Assembly: GCA_964439135.1 (NCBI GenBank)
Contig: CAYTNN010000267.1
Span: 1-5,362, forward strand
Reading direction: 5' to 3'
DNA: 5,362 nucleotides
Origin: JAFGPJ01 sp964439135
Lineage (GTDB): Bacteria > Planctomycetota > Phycisphaerae > Sedimentisphaerales > Anaerobacaceae
Every line of letters begins with the position of its first letter. Position 1 is the first letter of the stretch. A program made the position numbers and the translations under genes. The notes beneath the pieces are model-generated. The model was not told the DNA's origin. It made no database searches and saw nothing but the letters and a program-made list of their open reading frames with translations. Positions 4,130-5,362 of this stretch are shown here, in pieces.

Positions 4130-5362
4130 TTACTGGAGAATTTTTTTGATCTCCGTTCGTTCGTCAGGTGTGAATACGTCAATTTTCCTATCAATTTCCA
4201 GCGCCCTCTCCAGATGCTGTTTTGCCTGATCAAGTTCATTGAGTTTTGCACAGATGCGGCCCAGTTGTAGAAGGGCTTTTGCCTGCTGGGGAGAATCAGC
4301 GGGTGTTAAATTTACAAGCCTTTGAAAGTCCCTTTTCGCATCGGCAAGCCGGTTCGGCATATTGGATAGAATCGTTCCCCTCGTATCGAGAAGATGTGGT
4401 TCATCCGAATCATTTCTTAAACCTTTATTCGCAAGCTCGAGCGCGGCTTCGTAGTCTTGATCGTGCTCCTGGAGAATCCAGGCAAGGTCGTTGAGACTTT
4501 GTATATCATTCGGGTACTGCTTGAGCAGCTCCTGGTAGGCATTCTTTGCACCTTCGGCATCGCCGGTCTGATAGCGGGTGGATGCCAGGCCCAGTCGCGC
4601 ATCTTTCGGGAGTGGTGACAGTGTAGCAGCATGATCATAAAGCTTCAATCCTTCTTTTTTGAGTGTCATCGAATCCAGTGTTGTTAAGACCAATGCGGCT
4701 GTCAGGACTGTCGTTGGATTCTGCTCTTTTGCCGAAATATATGCAGAACTGATATTTTCGAGTTCCTTATATCGTTCTTGAGCTACCAGCCATAAAAATC
4801 GGGCATGGAGTGCAGTTTGACTGTTCGGAGCTATCTGCTCTGCCTGCTCAATCCAGGATTTTGCCTGGTCCATGTCGCCGCTGAGACGATACAGGTCCGC
4901 AAGTGTCACGAGGGCGTAAACACTGCCGCTTCCTGTCTGGCAGTAGGTCTTCAATTCAGGAATGGCTATCTGAGGACTTTTGAGTCCAACCATAACACGT
5001 GCCCGAGAAATTAGCAGTTGTTCGTCTGCCGGGCCGCTACCGAGTCCGGATTCAATCAGTGTCCGGGCTTGTTCAAGGAGGTTGCGATCCTCGCTCTTTA
5101 TCGCGGCCGACACGAGCACATCACGGGCTTCAGTGCTGTTCGGATCTTTCTGAAGAACAAGTTTAGCCAGCTCGGCGGCCATTTGATTATTCTTGAGCGC
5201 AAGCTCCGCCCTGCCTCTGGCCGACAGCAATGCCAAATTGTCGGGATTGGAGCCGAGAGCACGGATTGCATAATTACGGGCGGTTTCGTATTCTCCATTC
5301 TGCATAGCAATCCGAATCAGCATGAGATGAGCATCAACCGCAGTTGGTTCCGATTTGATAAC
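4130..5362 (-). CDS. Tetratricopeptide repeat (TPR) protein, N-terminus beyond the window
   Basis: The frame is open to the right edge, giving 410 visible residues. An ATG exists at 5321-5323, but the 13 codons before it (VIKSEPTAVDAHL) fit a TPR helix, so the gene very probably starts outside the window. About eleven TPR-like units of 34-37 residues can be traced. The clearest are the VYALVTLADLYRLSGDMDQAKSWIEQAEQ unit, the DARLGLASTRYQTGDAEGAKNAYQELLKQYPND unit, the SLNDLAWILQEHDQDYEAALELANKGL unit and the final LLQLGRICAKLNELDQAKQHLERALEID unit. A short charged tail ends at TAA. TPR arrays are protein-binding scaffolds with no enzymatic activity. The NDLAW...LLDTRG pattern near the C-terminus resembles TPR lipoproteins of exosortase/PEP-CTERM loci (PrsT-like), but the signal sequence that could test this is not visible. 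It is upstream of the TIGR03790 gene on the same strand, with a 134-nt gap. Confidence 0.85.
   Translation of the reverse strand, partial: VIKSEPTAVDAHLMLIRIAMQNGEYETARNYAIRALGSNPDNLALLSARGRAELALKNNQMAAELAKLVLQKDPNSTEARDVLVSAAIKSEDRNLLEQARTLIESGLGSGPADEQLLISRARVMVGLKSPQIAIPELKTYCQTGSGSVYALVTLADLYRLSGDMDQAKSWIEQAEQIAPNSQTALHARFLWLVAQERYKELENISSAYISAKEQNPTTVLTAALVLTTLDSMTLKKEGLKLYDHAATLSPLPKDARLGLASTRYQTGDAEGAKNAYQELLKQYPNDIQSLNDLAWILQEHDQDYEAALELANKGLRNDSDEPHLLDTRGTILSNMPNRLADAKRDFQRLVNLTPADSPQQAKALLQLGRICAKLNELDQAKQHLERALEIDRKIDVFTPDERTEIKKILQ

Noticed and set aside
5321..5323. ATG as the true start of the TPR gene
   Set aside because: The frame stays open to the window edge, the 13 upstream codons continue a TPR helix, and no clear Shine-Dalgarno sequence precedes this ATG. 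An internal methionine is more likely.

Overview
The window reads as chromosomal DNA from an environmental bacterium, most likely a planctomycete (Planctomycetota, Phycisphaerae/Sedimentisphaerales-like). This lineage call is inference. It rests on a TIGR03790-family protein, a tetratricopeptide repeat (TPR) protein, a tRNA without an encoded CCA end, and an intergenic block resembling AAACAAA(G/C)CCAATT-type repeats that I associate from memory with planctomycete genomes. None of this was checked by a search.

Layout. Positions 1-378 hold no convincing gene: a repeat-like block, an ORF remnant, and a good sigma70-type promoter. The promoter leads into tRNA-Arg(CCU) at 379-452. After about 140 nt without a gene come a GC-rich hairpin and a doubtful 40-codon ORF (590-712). 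Its stop codon directly abuts the start of a 259-residue predicted lipoprotein of unknown function (713-1492, plus strand). A short hairpin with four T residues separates it from the convergent minus-strand genes.

The rest is a minus-strand series, in transcription order: a TPR protein whose N-terminus lies beyond the right edge (4130-5362), a secreted TIGR03790-family protein (2709-3995), and a non-hydrolysing UDP-N-acetylglucosamine 2-epimerase, WecB-like (1513-2604). The two gaps (134 and 104 nt) each carry a clear inverted repeat: a nested 39-nt one before the TIGR03790 gene and a perfect 17-nt palindrome before wecB.

How the genes may work together. WecB supplies UDP-ManNAc for envelope or extracellular polysaccharide. 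As I recall the family description, TIGR03790 occurs only in genomes encoding exosortase, and TPR proteins of this type accompany exosortase/PEP-CTERM exopolysaccharide loci. The minus-strand group is therefore plausibly the end of an exosortase-associated surface-polysaccharide locus continuing beyond position 5362. No exosortase, glycosyltransferase or PEP-CTERM substrate is visible here, so this is a prediction. I found no CRISPR array, insertion sequence, toxin-antitoxin pair or phage gene.
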